Positions 5,568 through 6,918 of a stretch of DNA of 6,918 bases are shown piece by piece; the first letter of the stretch is position 1, and each line of letters begins with the position of its first letter. The translations under genes were made by a program, and so were the position numbers. The notes beneath the pieces were generated by a model. That model searched no databases. It was given only the letters and a program-made list of their open reading frames with translations, and was not told where the DNA came from. This DNA is from Paracoccaceae bacterium (lineage in GTDB: Bacteria; Pseudomonadota; Alphaproteobacteria; Rhodobacterales; Rhodobacteraceae): contig QKHF01000005.1 of NCBI GenBank assembly GCA_003250135.1, positions 1-6,918 of the forward strand, given 5' to 3'.

Positions 5568-5605
5568 CGTTTCAGACACCTGCGACGGCGGAGAGACGCA
5601 GAGAC

Positions 5606-6217
5606 ATGTCGAGCCTTTTGGCAAAGACGCCCATAGATCGGCGCATCGCCGACATCGTGCGACCCACCGTCGAAGGCATGGGGTACGAACTGGTGCGCGT
5701 GCGCGTCATGGGCGGCAAGGGCGTGACCCTGCAGATCATGGCCGAGCGCCCGGACGGCGGCATGGAGATCGATGACTGCGCCTCGCTCAGCCGCGAGCTT
5801 TCGGTGCTGCTGGACGTCGAGGACCCGATCGACCGGGAATACAGCCTCGAGGTCTCCTCGCCCGGCATCGACCGGCCGCTGACCCGGCTGCAGGACTTCG
5901 AGACCTTCGCCGGGCACGAGGCGAAGCTCGAGACCGCCGAGATGATCGACGGCCGCAAGCGCTTCAAGGGCGTGCTGCTGGGCCTGGAGGACGGCCGCAT
6001 CAAGATCAGGGTCGACGGGCTGGGCGACGCGCTGGTGGGTTTCGACGATCTCGCCGACGCCAAGCTGGTGCTGACCGACGCGCTGATCGAGGAGAGCCTG
6101 CGCCGCGGCGGCGGCCCGCAGGGAGAGATTGACGATTTCGACGACGTCGAGATCGACGAGGACGAGACCGACGAAGACGACGAAGCGTCGCAAACCCGCG
6201 CCGCGGGAGGAGAATGA
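5606..6217 (+). CDS. rimP: Ribosome maturation factor RimP
   Basis: RimP assists maturation of the 30S ribosomal subunit in the cytoplasm. The 203-residue product shows the N-terminal alpha/beta domain with VEGMGYELVRVRV near 22-34, followed by LQIMAERPDGGMEIDDCASLSREL (42-65), and the family signature SSPGIDRPL at 84-92. The C-terminal SH3-like domain (about 93-160) includes RFKGVLLGL and GFDDLADAKLV. A strongly acidic tail (173-193, mostly Asp and Glu) makes it longer than the roughly 150-residue E. coli protein; such extensions are common in alphaproteobacteria. The ATG at 5606 starts the homologous region; GGAGAG at 5590-5595 is a weak, slightly distant ribosome binding site. The frame is open back to 4799, but that part is an antisense shadow of the ACT gene. 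nusA starts three bases after the stop codon, so the two are translationally coupled or nearly so. Confidence 0.96.
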   Translation: MSSLLAKTPIDRRIADIVRPTVEGMGYELVRVRVMGGKGVTLQIMAERPDGGMEIDDCASLSRELSVLLDVEDPIDREYSLEVSSPGIDRPLTRLQDFETFAGHEAKLETAEMIDGRKRFKGVLLGLEDGRIKIRVDGLGDALVGFDDLADAKLVLTDALIEESLRRGGGPQGEIDDFDDVEIDEDETDEDDEASQTRAAGGE

Positions 6218-6220
6218 CAC

Positions 6221-6918
6221 ATGAACACGGCTGTCAGCGCCAACAGGCTGGAGCTTTTGCAGATCGCCGACGCGGTCGCGCGGGAAAAGCTGATCGATCG
6301 CGAACTGGTGATCGAGGCGATGGAGGATTCGCTCGGCAAGGCCGCGCGGTCCCGCTATGGCGCGGAATACGACATTCGCGCCTTCATCGACCGCAAGTCG
6401 GGCGAGATCCAGATGAGCCGCGCCATGGAGGTGGTCGAGGAGGTGGAGAACCACTTCACCGAGATCAGCCTTGAAGAAGCGCGCCTGAAGAATCCCGAGG
6501 CGCAGATCGGCGACTTCATCACCGACCCGCTGCCGCCCATGGATTTCGGCCGGGTCGCCGCGCAGACCGCCAAGCAGGTGATCGTGCAGAAGGTCCGCGA
6601 GGCCGAGCGCGAGCGCCAGTACGAGGAATTCAAGGACCGCGTCGGCGAGATCATCAACGGCGTCGTCAAGCGGGTCGAATACGGCAACGTGATCGTCGAT
6701 CTGGGCCGCGGCGAGGCGATGCTGCGCCGCGACCAGCTGATCCCGCGCGAGATGTACCGCACCGGCGACCGCATCCGCGCCTATATCAAGGACGTGCGCT
6801 CGGAAGTGCGCGGCCCGCAGATCTTCCTGTCGCGCACCGCGCCCGAGTTCATGGCCAAGCTGTTCGCCATGGAGGTGCCGGAGATCTATGACGGCGTCAT
6901 CGAGATCAAGGCGGTGGC
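6221..6918 (+). CDS. nusA: Transcription termination/antitermination factor NusA (3' end outside window)
   Basis: NusA binds RNA polymerase and nascent RNA and modulates pausing, termination and antitermination. The visible 232 codons cover the N-terminal polymerase-binding domain (about 1-127; LLQIADAVAREKLIDRELV at the start, PPMDFGRVAAQTAKQVI near 104-120), the S1 RNA-binding domain (about 138-200; GEIINGVVKRVEYGNVIVDL, then RGEAMLRRDQLIPREMYRTGDRI) and the start of the first KH domain (IFLSRTAPEFMAKLFAMEVPEIYDGVIEIKAV). All match the family closely. The ATG at 6221 has an excellent ribosome binding site, GGGAGGAG at 6205-6212, which lies inside the end of rimP. The gene runs off the right edge, where KH2 and the usual rimP-nusA-infB operon would be expected to continue. 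Confidence 0.97.
   Translation, partial: MNTAVSANRLELLQIADAVAREKLIDRELVIEAMEDSLGKAARSRYGAEYDIRAFIDRKSGEIQMSRAMEVVEEVENHFTEISLEEARLKNPEAQIGDFITDPLPPMDFGRVAAQTAKQVIVQKVREAERERQYEEFKDRVGEIINGVVKRVEYGNVIVDLGRGEAMLRRDQLIPREMYRTGDRIRAYIKDVRSEVRGPQIFLSRTAPEFMAKLFAMEVPEIYDGVIEIKAV

Noticed and set aside
4799..5605. Long in-frame upstream extension of rimP (frame open from 4799)
   Set aside because: It runs antisense through the well-supported ACT gene and the leader terminator, and has no RimP similarity; the family homology begins at 5606.
5495..6454. Long minus-strand open frame opposite rimP and nusA
   Set aside because: rimP and nusA on the plus strand are unmistakable; this is a high-GC antisense shadow.

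Overview
The window is GC-rich chromosomal DNA from an alphaproteobacterium. The evidence is a RegB-SenC-RegA (PrrB-PrrC-PrrA / ActS-ActR) redox-signalling locus with diagnostic motifs, next to a PAS-domain sensor protein resembling the alphaproteobacterial DivL group, and the start of a rimP-nusA operon. The order cannot be fixed from the sequence; the RegB/RegA sequences fit Rhodobacterales or a relative. No phage, transposon, CRISPR array, tRNA or rRNA was seen.

Left part (1-2696, minus strand): regB encodes the membrane-bound, quinone- and cysteine-regulated histidine kinase. It is followed 71 bases downstream by a second sensor protein with two PAS domains, which runs off the left edge. 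The gap between them is a conspicuous AT-rich island.

Middle (2697-4174, plus strand): a 127-base divergent control region separates regB from senC (an SCO1-type copper protein for cytochrome oxidase assembly), followed by regA (the response regulator). The 141 bases between senC and regA hold a near-perfect FNR-type box, a good sigma-70-type promoter and a nested inverted repeat, so regA probably has its own oxygen-responsive promoter as well as read-through from senC. A textbook terminator closes regA. The kinase senses the redox state of the quinone pool, SenC serves the oxidase that draws on that pool, and RegA carries the output.

Right-middle (4175-4843): a small secreted protein made largely of charged heptapeptide repeats with a histidine-rich tail, of unknown function. 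It is followed by two GC-rich hairpins in the convergent gap.

Right part (4844-6918): a minus-strand protein with two ACT domains (GcvR-like) lies divergent to rimP-nusA. The rimP leader contains a strong promoter, and about 55-70 bases later a complete intrinsic terminator that still lies upstream of rimP. This suggests transcription attenuation of the operon encoding NusA, itself a termination/antitermination factor. nusA is cut by the right edge.
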